Positions 17,997 to 25,820 of a DNA stretch of 64,000 nt are shown in pieces (positions within the stretch are counted from its first letter, which is position 1; each line of letters starts with the position of its first letter). A program made the position numbers and the translations under genes. The notes under the pieces were generated by a model, which was not told the DNA's origin, searched no databases, and saw nothing but the letters and a program-made list of their open reading frames with translations. This DNA comes from Ignavibacteriales bacterium (GTDB lineage: Bacteria; Bacteroidota; Ignavibacteria; Ignavibacteriales; Ignavibacteriaceae): NCBI GenBank assembly GCA_015709675.1, contig CP054182.1, positions 3,079,448 through 3,143,447 of the forward strand. The letters are read 5' to 3'.

Positions 17997-18723
17997 TTTT
18001 AAGGATAAAGTTATTCTTATCACCGGCGGCTCAAGAGGAATTGGCGCGGCTTGTGTTAAAGCATTCATCAAATACGGGGCAAAAGTGTACTTTACGTACC
18101 TCAATAAAAAAAAGGACCACACCTGGCTTGAACCGGCAAAAGGATTCCGGGTAAATATGAATGATGAAGATGAAATTATTTCCTGCGTAAAAAAAATTAT
18201 TAAAAAAGAAAAACGGATTGATGTGCTTGTTAACAACGCAGGCATCTGGACTGACGGGAATGCAGATGAAATGTCAACCAAAGTCTGGGAAGAGACCCAG
18301 CGCGTAAACATGACCTCTTCATTTATCTTTACAAGAGAAGTACTCCCCGTTATGAAGGAACAGCGGGAAGGTAAAATTATTTTTGTCTCATCCACAGCCG
18401 GTCAGCGCGGTGAGGCATTTCATTCACATTATGCCGCTTCAAAGGGGGCAATGATTTCTTTCACTAAGTCAGTCGCCGCAGAAGCCGGACCGTTTAATAT
18501 TAATGTTAACTGCGTCGCTCCGGGCTGGGTATATACTGACATGAGCATGGATGCATATACCAATGAGGAATCACTCCGGAAAATTCTTGACGGTATTCCG
18601 CTCGGACGAATTGCCACGGCTGATGATATTGCCGGTCCCATTCTCTTTCTTGCAAGCAGCCTAAGCCGCCACGTACAGGGAGAAATCCTTAACGTCAATG
18701 GCGGAAGCGTGCTTTGCGGATAA
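17986..18723 (+). CDS. Short-chain dehydrogenase/reductase, FabG-like
   Basis: NAD(P)-dependent oxidoreductase of 245 residues. It shows the cofactor loop TGGSRGIG (13-20), NNAG (83-86), the catalytic Ser in VSSTAG (about S136) and Y149-x3-K153. The C-terminus GEILNVNGGSVLCG fits classical SDRs. It may be a 3-oxoacyl-ACP reductase, but no fatty acid genes are near and the substrate is open. Its ATG overlaps the truA stop by 11 bases. Confidence 0.88.
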   Translation: MESDFKDKVILITGGSRGIGAACVKAFIKYGAKVYFTYLNKKKDHTWLEPAKGFRVNMNDEDEIISCVKKIIKKEKRIDVLVNNAGIWTDGNADEMSTKVWEETQRVNMTSSFIFTREVLPVMKEQREGKIIFVSSTAGQRGEAFHSHYAASKGAMISFTKSVAAEAGPFNINVNCVAPGWVYTDMSMDAYTNEESLRKILDGIPLGRIATADDIAGPILFLASSLSRHVQGEILNVNGGSVLCG

Positions 18724-18747
18724 TTTAAAGAGAAGCTTTACAGATAT

Positions 18748-19275
18748 ATGACGGAGTTTCTTTCTTCACTGCATCCTAAAATGGTGCACTTTCCGGTTGC
18801 ACTGCTCTTTACGGCAGGTCTGCTGGAACTATTGTTTTTAATCATAAGGAAGAGGTTTATTTCTGATGCCGCGCTTTTACTGTTATGCATCGGAGTGTTT
18901 ACTTCAGTAGCTGCCCTGGTTACAGGCGAACAGGCAGCGCTACAGGCCAGAGAACTGATGCAAAGTACTTCACCCGGGTATCAGCACTATCTGCTCGAGA
19001 TAGAAAGGCACGAGGACTCCGCAACGATTGTTGTCTGGGTCTTCACCCTGCTGCTTATTTTGCGCGGCTGGCTCTTTATTAAAATCCGGGTTCGAAAGCA
19101 AACGATTAGTTCTTTATCCTACCTGAAGGTTATCATTGTTCTTCTTACAATCGCGGGTATGTATTTCCTTTATCAGGCAGGCGACCTGGGCGGAAGGCTG
19201 GTATATAAATATGGCATCGGGACAGAGCTCTTTAAAAAAGGCGTGAATCCGCAGGATACTCTTGGAACCGAATAA
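18748..19275 (+). CDS. DUF2231-type membrane protein
   Basis: Membrane protein of 175 residues with four hydrophobic segments. The opening LHPKMVHFPVALLFTAGLL and the later QAGDLGGRLVYKYGIG are typical of DUF2231 proteins, often found with haem or cytochrome genes. The conserved histidines H9 and H14 could bind haem, but this is not shown. It is 24 bases after the SDR and overlaps the next membrane gene. Confidence 0.78.
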   Translation: MTEFLSSLHPKMVHFPVALLFTAGLLELLFLIIRKRFISDAALLLLCIGVFTSVAALVTGEQAALQARELMQSTSPGYQHYLLEIERHEDSATIVVWVFTLLLILRGWLFIKIRVRKQTISSLSYLKVIIVLLTIAGMYFLYQAGDLGGRLVYKYGIGTELFKKGVNPQDTLGTE

Positions 19276-20038
19276 AATTTCGCTACTGAACCGCCTTACG
19301 GTTTATCTGACAGTTGTGATCATAGCATGGGGATTTTATTTTGCGGAAATCTCTCCCCTGTTTTCCTTCATCGGGTTCAGGATATATATCCCTCTGCTCC
19401 CTCTTACTTATATTATTTATCTTCGCTTCCGTAACGGTGAACCATTCCTTTTCAGGCCGTTCCCCTGGAAAACCAGCTTAGCCATTATCGCGGGAAATCT
19501 GCTTATTGCTGCAGGAGGATGGTATTTTGCACTGCTCAAATTCCGTCTTCCTGAATTTCATTTCGAACTTGCGGCTTCATCACTGGCAGACTTTCCTGTT
19601 TATTTTATCTGGAATGTTCCGCTGTTCTTTCACATCTGGTCAGGATTACGTGGCGAAAAAGAATCAGCAGGCAGTATCCTCCTGGCTTCTCTGTTTCTTC
19701 TTCTCTTCTTTTCTCCGCAAATTTATCATGAGATTCTTTCCCTCAATAAACCGGAGGAGGCTGTTCCTCTTGCCGGTTTTATCGCAGCAGTCACAGTACT
19801 GTGGATATTCTCCAAATCGCCCCTTCATTTTGCACTGAATGTTTTTAGCACTGCCTGGATTATCCTTCTGATCTACGGTACTGACCACCGGCTGCTGCTG
19901 AACACATTCCTTGCTTTCCGTTATGATGTCTGGGAGGGATTCTTTAAGGCAAAAAGCGAAATTCTCAACTATTTCAGAGCAGGCGGTGTAATGTTTTCTA
20001 TACTTGTGGCTCTGTTTGCTTATAAAAGAACCACTTAG
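19262..20038 (+). CDS. Hypothetical multi-spanning membrane protein
   Basis: I do not recognise a family. The 258 residues form about eight hydrophobic segments rich in Phe, Leu, Trp and Tyr. A motif NVPLFFHIWSGLRGEKES lies mid-protein between helices. The general plan recalls CPBP-type membrane proteases, but the paired Glu and His motifs of that family are not clear. The start is a TTG at 19262 that overlaps the DUF2231 stop codon by 14 bases, so the two are probably co-translated. Confidence 0.7.
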   Translation: MEPNKISLLNRLTVYLTVVIIAWGFYFAEISPLFSFIGFRIYIPLLPLTYIIYLRFRNGEPFLFRPFPWKTSLAIIAGNLLIAAGGWYFALLKFRLPEFHFELAASSLADFPVYFIWNVPLFFHIWSGLRGEKESAGSILLASLFLLLFFSPQIYHEILSLNKPEEAVPLAGFIAAVTVLWIFSKSPLHFALNVFSTAWIILLIYGTDHRLLLNTFLAFRYDVWEGFFKAKSEILNYFRAGGVMFSILVALFAYKRTT

Positions 20039-20118
20039 TGCAGATTCTGGCTGCACCATAGCAATACATCGAAAAATTGTTTATTTTTAATTTTTCCATT
20101 TTAAACTGCTCACTCTCA

Positions 20119-21423
20119 ATGAAAAGACCGGCGTTTGTATTCTTTTTGCTTCTGCTGAATTCCATGCTTCTGCCGCAGCAGCATCTTTTTGATACAATTC
20201 TCAGGATGAAAGACTCCGTCAATCTGGATAATATCGTTAATCATATCCGCAATCTCCAGTATGCAGGAGGATTTTACAGCAGAGTAAATTTTACCCCCGG
20301 TAATGATTCTGCCTTCGTTTATCTGCGTGAGCAGTTTCAGCAGCTTACCAAAAACGGCACCGTCACTGTTGATACCTTCTATATATCAAGCGCAACTCCG
20401 CCGCTGAATACTCAGCCGCTGTTTAATATCACCGCTACGATTAAAGGAACTGAAGACTCACTTAAATATTATCTAATAGGCGCTCATTATGATGCTTCTG
20501 CCAGCAGAATGGGCTCAACCATATGGAATCAGCAGTGGCGGACCATTAAAGCGCCGGGAGCTGATGATAATGCCTCAGGAGTAGCGGCATTACTGGAAAT
20601 GATCAGGATTCTAAGCGATACAGCTAATGGTTACAAACCGGCATATACATTAAAACTCACAGCATTTGGTGCGGAAGAAACCGGACCGGCTTATTCGAGC
20701 AATCATCATGGAAGCAAGTATATGGCCGCGCGGGCAGCGGAAAACGGACAGCGTTTGCAGGGGATGATTTCGTTTGATATGGTCGGATATAATCCCGATT
20801 ATCTGTTTACATCAATAGTCTCTAATAACAATTCGAGTTTTCTGGCAAATAATCTGAGAGAAGCAAATACCCTGTTTGATGTCGGACTTCTGATGGGCAG
20901 TCTTGTTTCATCAACGGCAACATACAGTGATCATCAGTCATTCTGGGATGCTGGTTATCAGGCTTTGCTTGTGATTGAAAATGCGCCCCCATGGAATAAT
21001 GGTCCGTTCTATACAGCAAATCCATATTATCATACTTCCTCAGATACACTGGAAACTCTTAATCTGAATCTGATTAAATCAGTCACCCAGTTAAATCTTA
21101 CCGCTTTTGCTGCCTTTGGTTCACATCTTTCAACGGATGTACATGATAAGGAGATGACACCTGAGAATTACAAAATTCTTGAGGTTTACCCCAACCCCTT
21201 TAACGGACAGGCAAAATTGAGGTTTAATTTAAAGCAGAGCGGAATACTGCGGCTGAGTGTTTATTCGGTTACCGGTCAGGAGCAGTTTTCTGAAATGATT
21301 GAGTGCGCGGGCGGGCTGAATGAGGTACCGCTGAACGGAAATAATCTGACAAGCGGAGTTTATTTTGTGAGTCTGACGGGTAGAGACGTAGGGCTTAACG
21401 GAAAGTTTATTTTGATAAAGTAA
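20119..21423 (+). CDS. Secreted M28-family metallopeptidase with T9SS sorting domain
   Basis: Exported aminopeptidase-like enzyme of 434 residues. Signal peptide about 1-20 (MKRPAFVFFLLLLNSMLL). The peptidase core shows LIGAHYDAS, APGADDNASGVAALLEM and FGAEETGP, giving the usual His, Asp and Glu ligands for two zinc ions. The last 80 residues form a T9SS type A sorting domain starting at YPNPFNGQAKLRF and ending SGVYFVSLTG...KFILIK. The start at 20119 is the ATG that opens the signal peptide; the frame extends upstream to a TTG without family similarity. Confidence 0.9.
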   Translation: MKRPAFVFFLLLLNSMLLPQQHLFDTILRMKDSVNLDNIVNHIRNLQYAGGFYSRVNFTPGNDSAFVYLREQFQQLTKNGTVTVDTFYISSATPPLNTQPLFNITATIKGTEDSLKYYLIGAHYDASASRMGSTIWNQQWRTIKAPGADDNASGVAALLEMIRILSDTANGYKPAYTLKLTAFGAEETGPAYSSNHHGSKYMAARAAENGQRLQGMISFDMVGYNPDYLFTSIVSNNNSSFLANNLREANTLFDVGLLMGSLVSSTATYSDHQSFWDAGYQALLVIENAPPWNNGPFYTANPYYHTSSDTLETLNLNLIKSVTQLNLTAFAAFGSHLSTDVHDKEMTPENYKILEVYPNPFNGQAKLRFNLKQSGILRLSVYSVTGQEQFSEMIECAGGLNEVPLNGNNLTSGVYFVSLTGRDVGLNGKFILIK

Positions 21424-21432
21424 AAGGATTCC

Positions 21433-21460
21433 GCTCCGCCAACCCCTGGCGGAGCAGAAC
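21433..21460. terminator. Convergent terminator-like hairpin
   Basis: GCTCCGCCA and TGGCGGAGC form a strong nine-pair stem with a five-base loop between convergent genes. The T tracts are short on both sides (CTTTT, CCTTTT), so termination may be partial. Confidence 0.6.
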
Positions 21461-21471
21461 TTTTACCCTCA

Positions 21472-21747
21472 TCAACGATATCTTAAATCAATAACTCTTG
21501 CTGGTCCGGGTACAACCTGATAACCTGCAGGTGCCTGGCTTCCAATGGTCATGCTGTAAACTTTTTCAGGTGATCTGAATTCTGCCGGCTGATAATAGTT
21601 CTTCTGAACTTTAATTCCGGGAACTGCGGTAACGGATGTTCTTTTAACACTTTTCATTTTGTACACCATATAAGCTGTTACTACTGAGAAGATACCTCCG
21701 CCAACTACCAGGAGGGCAACATCTGCGAATAATTCTGATAATTCCAT
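21472..21747 (-). CDS. Hypothetical small membrane protein
   Basis: Unrecognised 91-residue protein. One or two hydrophobic segments span about 6-31, followed by a basic, soluble tail rich in Pro, Tyr and Val that ends near a terminator. The N-out or N-in topology cannot be told. It stands alone between convergent and divergent neighbours, with 250 bases of apparently empty sequence upstream. Confidence 0.6.
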   Translation of the reverse strand: MELSELFADVALLVVGGGIFSVVTAYMVYKMKSVKRTSVTAVPGIKVQKNYYQPAEFRSPEKVYSMTIGSQAPAGYQVVPGPARVIDLRYR

Positions 21748-21997
21748 TGGTAAACTTCTTCTTTTTATTAATTATACTGATCTATGTATTCCAAATAGCG
21801 TGCCAATCTTAACTTTACGCATTTATTGCGGTAAATGCTCATTTCGGACGGGGAAACTGTCTTGGAACGATATTTTGTATTAAAATGATACAAGAAAATC
21901 TTACTTGCGCAGCCAGGTTCTGCTCTGCTTGTGGGTTGAATACCAGGGGAAGAGAAAAATCATTGAAGAATTGGCAGAAAGAAAGTAACTTTACTTA

Positions 21998-22408
21998 ATG
22001 AAAAAAATACTCCACACAGGACTTCTCGCAGTACTTTTTTCCGGGATTCTATTTTATTCCGGATGTGATGATACAACAAACACGGCAGAATTAGATAATA
22101 TCGTTATTCCTGCTTCAAATGTCAGTTACAGGAGACACATCCAGCCGGTATTCGATCTTAAATGCAATAATGCGGGCTGCCACAATGACGCTGACCGGGC
22201 GGGGGGTCTGGCACTGACTTCCCATCAAAACACTACATCCAACTTCGATATCGTCTTCCCCGGAGAGCCAAATAACAGTCTCCTGATTCAATCTATCAGA
22301 GGGCTCTCGCTATACCCAATGCCCCCGCTTAATTATTATCCCCTGACCAAAAACCAGATCGAAGGGATTACTACCTGGGTGCGCGAGGGTGCTAAAGATA
22401 ATCCCTGA
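21998..22408 (+). CDS. Lipoprotein with a c-type cytochrome domain
   Basis: Periplasmic or surface lipoprotein of 136 residues. The leader ends in the lipobox FYSGC with C23 as the lipidated residue. A single haem-binding domain follows with an unusual C56-NNAG-C61-H62 spacing (CX4CH instead of CXXCH) and a likely axial methionine in YPMPP (M108). The layout matches small cytochrome-like domains annotated near planctomycete-type cytochromes, and ITTWVREGAKDN is the usual C-terminal helix. An electron-transfer role is inferred. Confidence 0.85.
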   Translation: MKKILHTGLLAVLFSGILFYSGCDDTTNTAELDNIVIPASNVSYRRHIQPVFDLKCNNAGCHNDADRAGGLALTSHQNTTSNFDIVFPGEPNNSLLIQSIRGLSLYPMPPLNYYPLTKNQIEGITTWVREGAKDNP

Positions 22409-22416
22409 GAAATATT

Positions 22417-23403
22417 TTATATCCATCCTTCTTTTTTATACCATGCACAGGTTTGGGCAATTCCCTGCTCTATTGAGATTTCCTGCCTGAACCCAAAATC
22501 CCTTTTTGCTTTTGCGCTGTCACAAATCCAATAACTCTGAGTTAGGTCTCTGGCCTTTTCAATATTAAGTGTTGCAGCCTTACTGCTGAACAGTGAGAAG
22601 AACTGGGCAACCGCGGCAATCACAAAAACCACTCCATGAGGAACCGGAATAGTCAGCGCTTTCTTTTTAAGTATATCAGCTGTAACTGCTCCAATCTCTT
22701 TCCATGTATAATATTTTTCAGAGGTGATAAAGTATATCTCCCCCTTCGATTTATCAGCTTCAGCGGCCATTACCATACCCCTGACCAGATCCTTCACATG
22801 AATGAGACTTACCTTCTTCTGGTCAAATCCAACTGAAGTTGTAATTCCCTTTGAGAATGTATTAAAATATATAAATATCTCTGTATCACGCTCGCCATAA
22901 ACCGCAGGGGCACGGCAAATCGTGATGGGGAGCTTATCCATATATCTCATCGCCGTTTTTTCCTGTTCACGCTTGCTTCTGCCGTATGTGGTTATTGGCC
23001 GGCATTCCATATCTTCAGTTACCGCCTTTCCATCGGATGATGGTCCCGCAGCTGTCTGAGAACTGACTATGAGCACCCTCCTTAACGTAGGAGCAGCACG
23101 CAATGCGGCCTTGAGAAGGGTTTCAGTTGCTTCAACATTTCCATCATAGTACCCTTCCGGCTTCTTGGATTTAACCACCCCGGCCACGTGATATAAATAG
23201 TCAGCTCCTTCCAGAACTTTCTCAAGAGCCTCCTGACTCTCAAGCCCTACAGGCAGTATCTCAACCGGCTTACCGTTCAGCCATTTAAGATCACTTGACT
23301 TGCGGACAATACACCTGACCTGCAGCCCCTTCTCGAGCAAAAGATCTACCAAATGACTTCCGACGAACCCGTTTCCCCCCGTTACGACTGCTATTTTATT
23401 CAT
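22417..23403 (-). CDS. NAD-dependent epimerase/dehydratase family protein, CerR-like
   Basis: Extended SDR of 328 residues with TGGNGFVG (8-15) and the catalytic pair Y140-x3-K144. I chose the ATG at 23403, with AGGAA close upstream, over a TTG at 23433. It is divergent from a serine palmitoyltransferase-like gene and a GNAT gene. In Caulobacter and some Bacteroidota an SDR of this kind (CerR) reduces the keto group of oxidised ceramide, and that function is inferred here from context. An alternative is a nucleotide-sugar or sterol-type dehydratase. Confidence 0.82.
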   Translation of the reverse strand: MNKIAVVTGGNGFVGSHLVDLLLEKGLQVRCIVRKSSDLKWLNGKPVEILPVGLESQEALEKVLEGADYLYHVAGVVKSKKPEGYYDGNVEATETLLKAALRAAPTLRRVLIVSSQTAAGPSSDGKAVTEDMECRPITTYGRSKREQEKTAMRYMDKLPITICRAPAVYGERDTEIFIYFNTFSKGITTSVGFDQKKVSLIHVKDLVRGMVMAAEADKSKGEIYFITSEKYYTWKEIGAVTADILKKKALTIPVPHGVVFVIAAVAQFFSLFSSKAATLNIEKARDLTQSYWICDSAKAKRDFGFRQEISIEQGIAQTCAWYKKEGWI

Positions 23404-23443
23404 TTTCCTTTGAATTGGGTCTATATTGTTCAAAATTTTAAAA

Positions 23444-23472
23444 TTGATTTACCAAAATAATCTTTATATTTG
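23444..23472 (+). promoter_or_regulatory. Bacteroidota-type promoter of the spt-like gene
   Basis: TTG at 23444-23446, 18 bases, then TATATTTG at 23465-23472. Transcription would begin near 23479. The in-frame TTG at 23470 overlaps the -7 element and therefore cannot be the translation start. Confidence 0.75.
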
Positions 23473-23498
23473 AAAGTTTTTCTATACGATATTACTTC

Positions 23499-23503
23499 GG
23501 AGG
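23499..23503 (+). promoter_or_regulatory. Ribosome binding site fixing a TTG start
   Basis: GGAGG lies five bases before the TTG at 23509, within GGAGGAG. It decides the start of the PLP enzyme in favour of 23509. Confidence 0.7.
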
Positions 23504-23508
23504 AGTAT

Positions 23509-24702
23509 TTGGATCTCTTTAAAAAATGTTATGAATTTACGAGGGCCGATGAAATAAAGGCCATGGACTTATATCCCTATTTCCGTCCTATTCAGGAAAA
23601 TGAAGGGCCTGTTGTTCAGATTGAAGGACGGAAGGTTGTGATGGCCGGCTCAAATAACTATCTGGGTCTGACCTCGCATCCTAAAGTAAAAGAAGCTGCC
23701 ATTAAAGCAATTGAAAAATATGGAACCGGCTGTTCCGGCTCCCGCTACCTTACCGGTACGATTGATCTTCATAATGAGCTTGAATACCGTCTTGCAAAAT
23801 TCTTTAATAAGCCCGCTGTTCTCTTATATTCTACCGGATACCAGACGGCTCAGGGTATTATCCCGACTCTGGTAAATCGCGGCGAATACGTGGTTTCCGA
23901 CAAAGATAATCATGCCTGCATAGTTGCAGGGAACCTGATGGCAAGAGGTGCAACGGCTGAGATTGTCCGCTACAAGCACAATGACATGAATGACCTTGAA
24001 AGGGTCATGAAGAAACTACCTATTGATGCCGGTAAACTTTTAGTAAGTGACGGTGTCTTTTCAACGGGCGGAGAGATTGTTGACCTGAAAACACTTAATC
24101 AGATTGCCAAAAAATATAATGCCAAAATTCTGATTGATGATGCGCATGCAACAGGAGTAATCGGCAAGGGAGGAAGAGGAACAGCCAGCGAGTTTGATCT
24201 TGAAGATGAGATTGACCTTACCATGGGTACTTTTAGCAAGACTTTCGCATCACTCGGCGGATTTGTCGCCGGTGAAGAACGTGTTATCAATTTCCTGAAG
24301 CATGCATCCCCTGCACTTATCTTCAGTGCATCCCCTACTCCGGCTTCTGTTGCTGCAGCACTGGCAGCATTAGATATTCTGGAAGCTGAACCGGAACGGG
24401 TAACCAGACTTATCCGGAACGCAACCAAAGTAAGAACGGAATTAAAAGAAGCCGGCTTCAATGTTGTTGACGGAAGAACTGCAATTGTGCCGGTTATTGT
24501 GGGCAGTGACGAACTTGCATTCCAGATGTGGCGTCTGCTTTATGAAGCAGGTGTTTTTGTGAATGTATTTATTTCGCCGGGAGTACCGGCGGGCCGTCAG
24601 ATGATGAGAACAAGCTATATGTCAACCCATGAGGATGAACATCTTGATTACATCATTGATACTTTTAAGAAAACCGGCAGACAGTTAGGTCTTATAGAAT
24701 GA
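23509..24702 (+). CDS. PLP-dependent alpha-oxoamine synthase, probable serine palmitoyltransferase
   Basis: Fold-type I PLP enzyme of the BioF/Kbl/Spt family, 397 residues. It condenses an amino acid with an acyl thioester. Seen: SNNYLGL near residue 48, the PLP-stacking H135 in DNHAC, DDAHATG (210-216) and the Schiff-base lysine K244 in [15 protein letters not shown] at 23509 is chosen from promoter and ribosome-site evidence. The pairing with a GNAT acyltransferase and a CerR-like SDR favours serine palmitoyltransferase, the first step of sphingolipid synthesis, over biotin or threonine metabolism, for which no other genes are present. The stop overlaps the next ATG by four bases. Confidence 0.85.
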   Translation: MDLFKKCYEFTRADEIKAMDLYPYFRPIQENEGPVVQIEGRKVVMAGSNNYLGLTSHPKVKEAAIKAIEKYGTGCSGSRYLTGTIDLHNELEYRLAKFFNKPAVLLYSTGYQTAQGIIPTLVNRGEYVVSDKDNHACIVAGNLMARGATAEIVRYKHNDMNDLERVMKKLPIDAGKLLVSDGVFSTGGEIVDLKTLNQIAKKYNAKILIDDAHATGVIGKGGRGTASEFDLEDEIDLTMGTFSKTFASLGGFVAGEERVINFLKHASPALIFSASPTPASVAAALAALDILEAEPERVTRLIRNATKVRTELKEAGFNVVDGRTAIVPVIVGSDELAFQMWRLLYEAGVFVNVFISPGVPAGRQMMRTSYMSTHEDEHLDYIIDTFKKTGRQLGLIE

Positions 24703-25820
24703 GTAAAGTGGAAATCGTCCCCGTTAAAGATAAAAGTCAGCTGATGACTTTTATCAAATTCCCATGGGAAATATATAAGGACGATCCGAATTGGGTTCCC
24801 CATCTCATAATGGACAGAAAAAAAGTCCTTAGCAAAGAAAAGAATCCGTTTTTTGAACATGGAGATGCTGATTATTTCCTTGCCTATAAAAATGGCAAAC
24901 TAAGCGGAAGAATAGCAGCCATAAAAAATGATCTGCATAATCAGCACCATCATGATAAAACAGGATTTTTCGGATTCTTTGAATGTTATAATGATCAGGA
25001 AGTGGCAAATGCTTTGTTTGATTCAGCAAAAGACTGGCTGAAACAGCGCGGCTTTGATAATATGCGCGGGCCGGCTAATCCATCAAGCAATGATGAATAC
25101 GGTATGCTCTTTGAAGGGTATGATGACCCTCCGCGTCTGCTTATGTCTTATAATCCCCCGTATTACAATGATCTCTGCGCTAACTACGGCTTTGCAAAAG
25201 CAAAAGATCTTTTCGCCTATTCCATCGAGAACAAAGATATGGTGCAGGAGAAAAAGATTGAACGTATTGCAGAACTGGCCAAACAGCGTGCCGGAATAAC
25301 TATCCGTGAAATCAACATGAAAGATTTCAAGGCGGAACTCGAGAAAGTAAAATTCGTATATAATAAAGCATGGGCTCCTAACTGGGGCTTTGTGCCGATG
25401 ACGGATAAAGAAATTGATGCTGTAGCAGCGGACCTTAAACCGATTGTTGAACCTTCCATTGTACTCTTTGGAGAAATTGATGGTCATGTAGCCGGTTTTG
25501 CGCTTTGTATGCTCGATTACAATGCAGTCTTCAAAAAAATGAATGGCAGGCTTTTCCCCTTTGGCTGGTATCACCTCCTTACCGGCAAGAAGTATATAAC
25601 CTGGGCGCGAATTCTTATTCTTGGTGTGGTACCAGAATATCAGAAAAAAGGACTGGATGCCGTATTTTACTGGGAAGTCCTTAAACGTGCCGAGAAGATA
25701 GGTATCCTGCGCGGTGAAGCGTCATGGATTCTTGAAGACAATACCATGATGAACCGCGGTGCAGAAGCAATGCACGGTAAAGTATATAAAAAATACCGTA
25801 TTTACGATAAACCAATCTGA
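24699..25820 (+). CDS. GNAT-superfamily acyltransferase, candidate bacterial ceramide synthase
   Basis: Protein of 373 residues with two GNAT-like halves. [15 protein letters not shown] (about 25-39) and the segment [19 protein letters not shown] (about 123-141) match a family of bacterial proteins annotated as N-acetyltransferases that includes, as I recall, the bacterial ceramide synthase of Caulobacter. That enzyme N-acylates 3-ketosphinganine. The assignment is inference from memory of the family and from coupling to the spt-like gene (ATGA overlap). The true substrate may be another long-chain amine. Confidence 0.75.
   Translation: MSKVEIVPVKDKSQLMTFIKFPWEIYKDDPNWVPHLIMDRKKVLSKEKNPFFEHGDADYFLAYKNGKLSGRIAAIKNDLHNQHHHDKTGFFGFFECYNDQEVANALFDSAKDWLKQRGFDNMRGPANPSSNDEYGMLFEGYDDPPRLLMSYNPPYYNDLCANYGFAKAKDLFAYSIENKDMVQEKKIERIAELAKQRAGITIREINMKDFKAELEKVKFVYNKAWAPNWGFVPMTDKEIDAVAADLKPIVEPSIVLFGEIDGHVAGFALCMLDYNAVFKKMNGRLFPFGWYHLLTGKKYITWARILILGVVPEYQKKGLDAVFYWEVLKRAEKIGILRGEASWILEDNTMMNRGAEAMHGKVYKKYRIYDKPI

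Noticed and set aside
24099-24461. Antisense open frame in the spt-like gene
   Set aside because: Alanine and serine-rich shadow without a start signal; the plus-strand enzyme is unambiguous.
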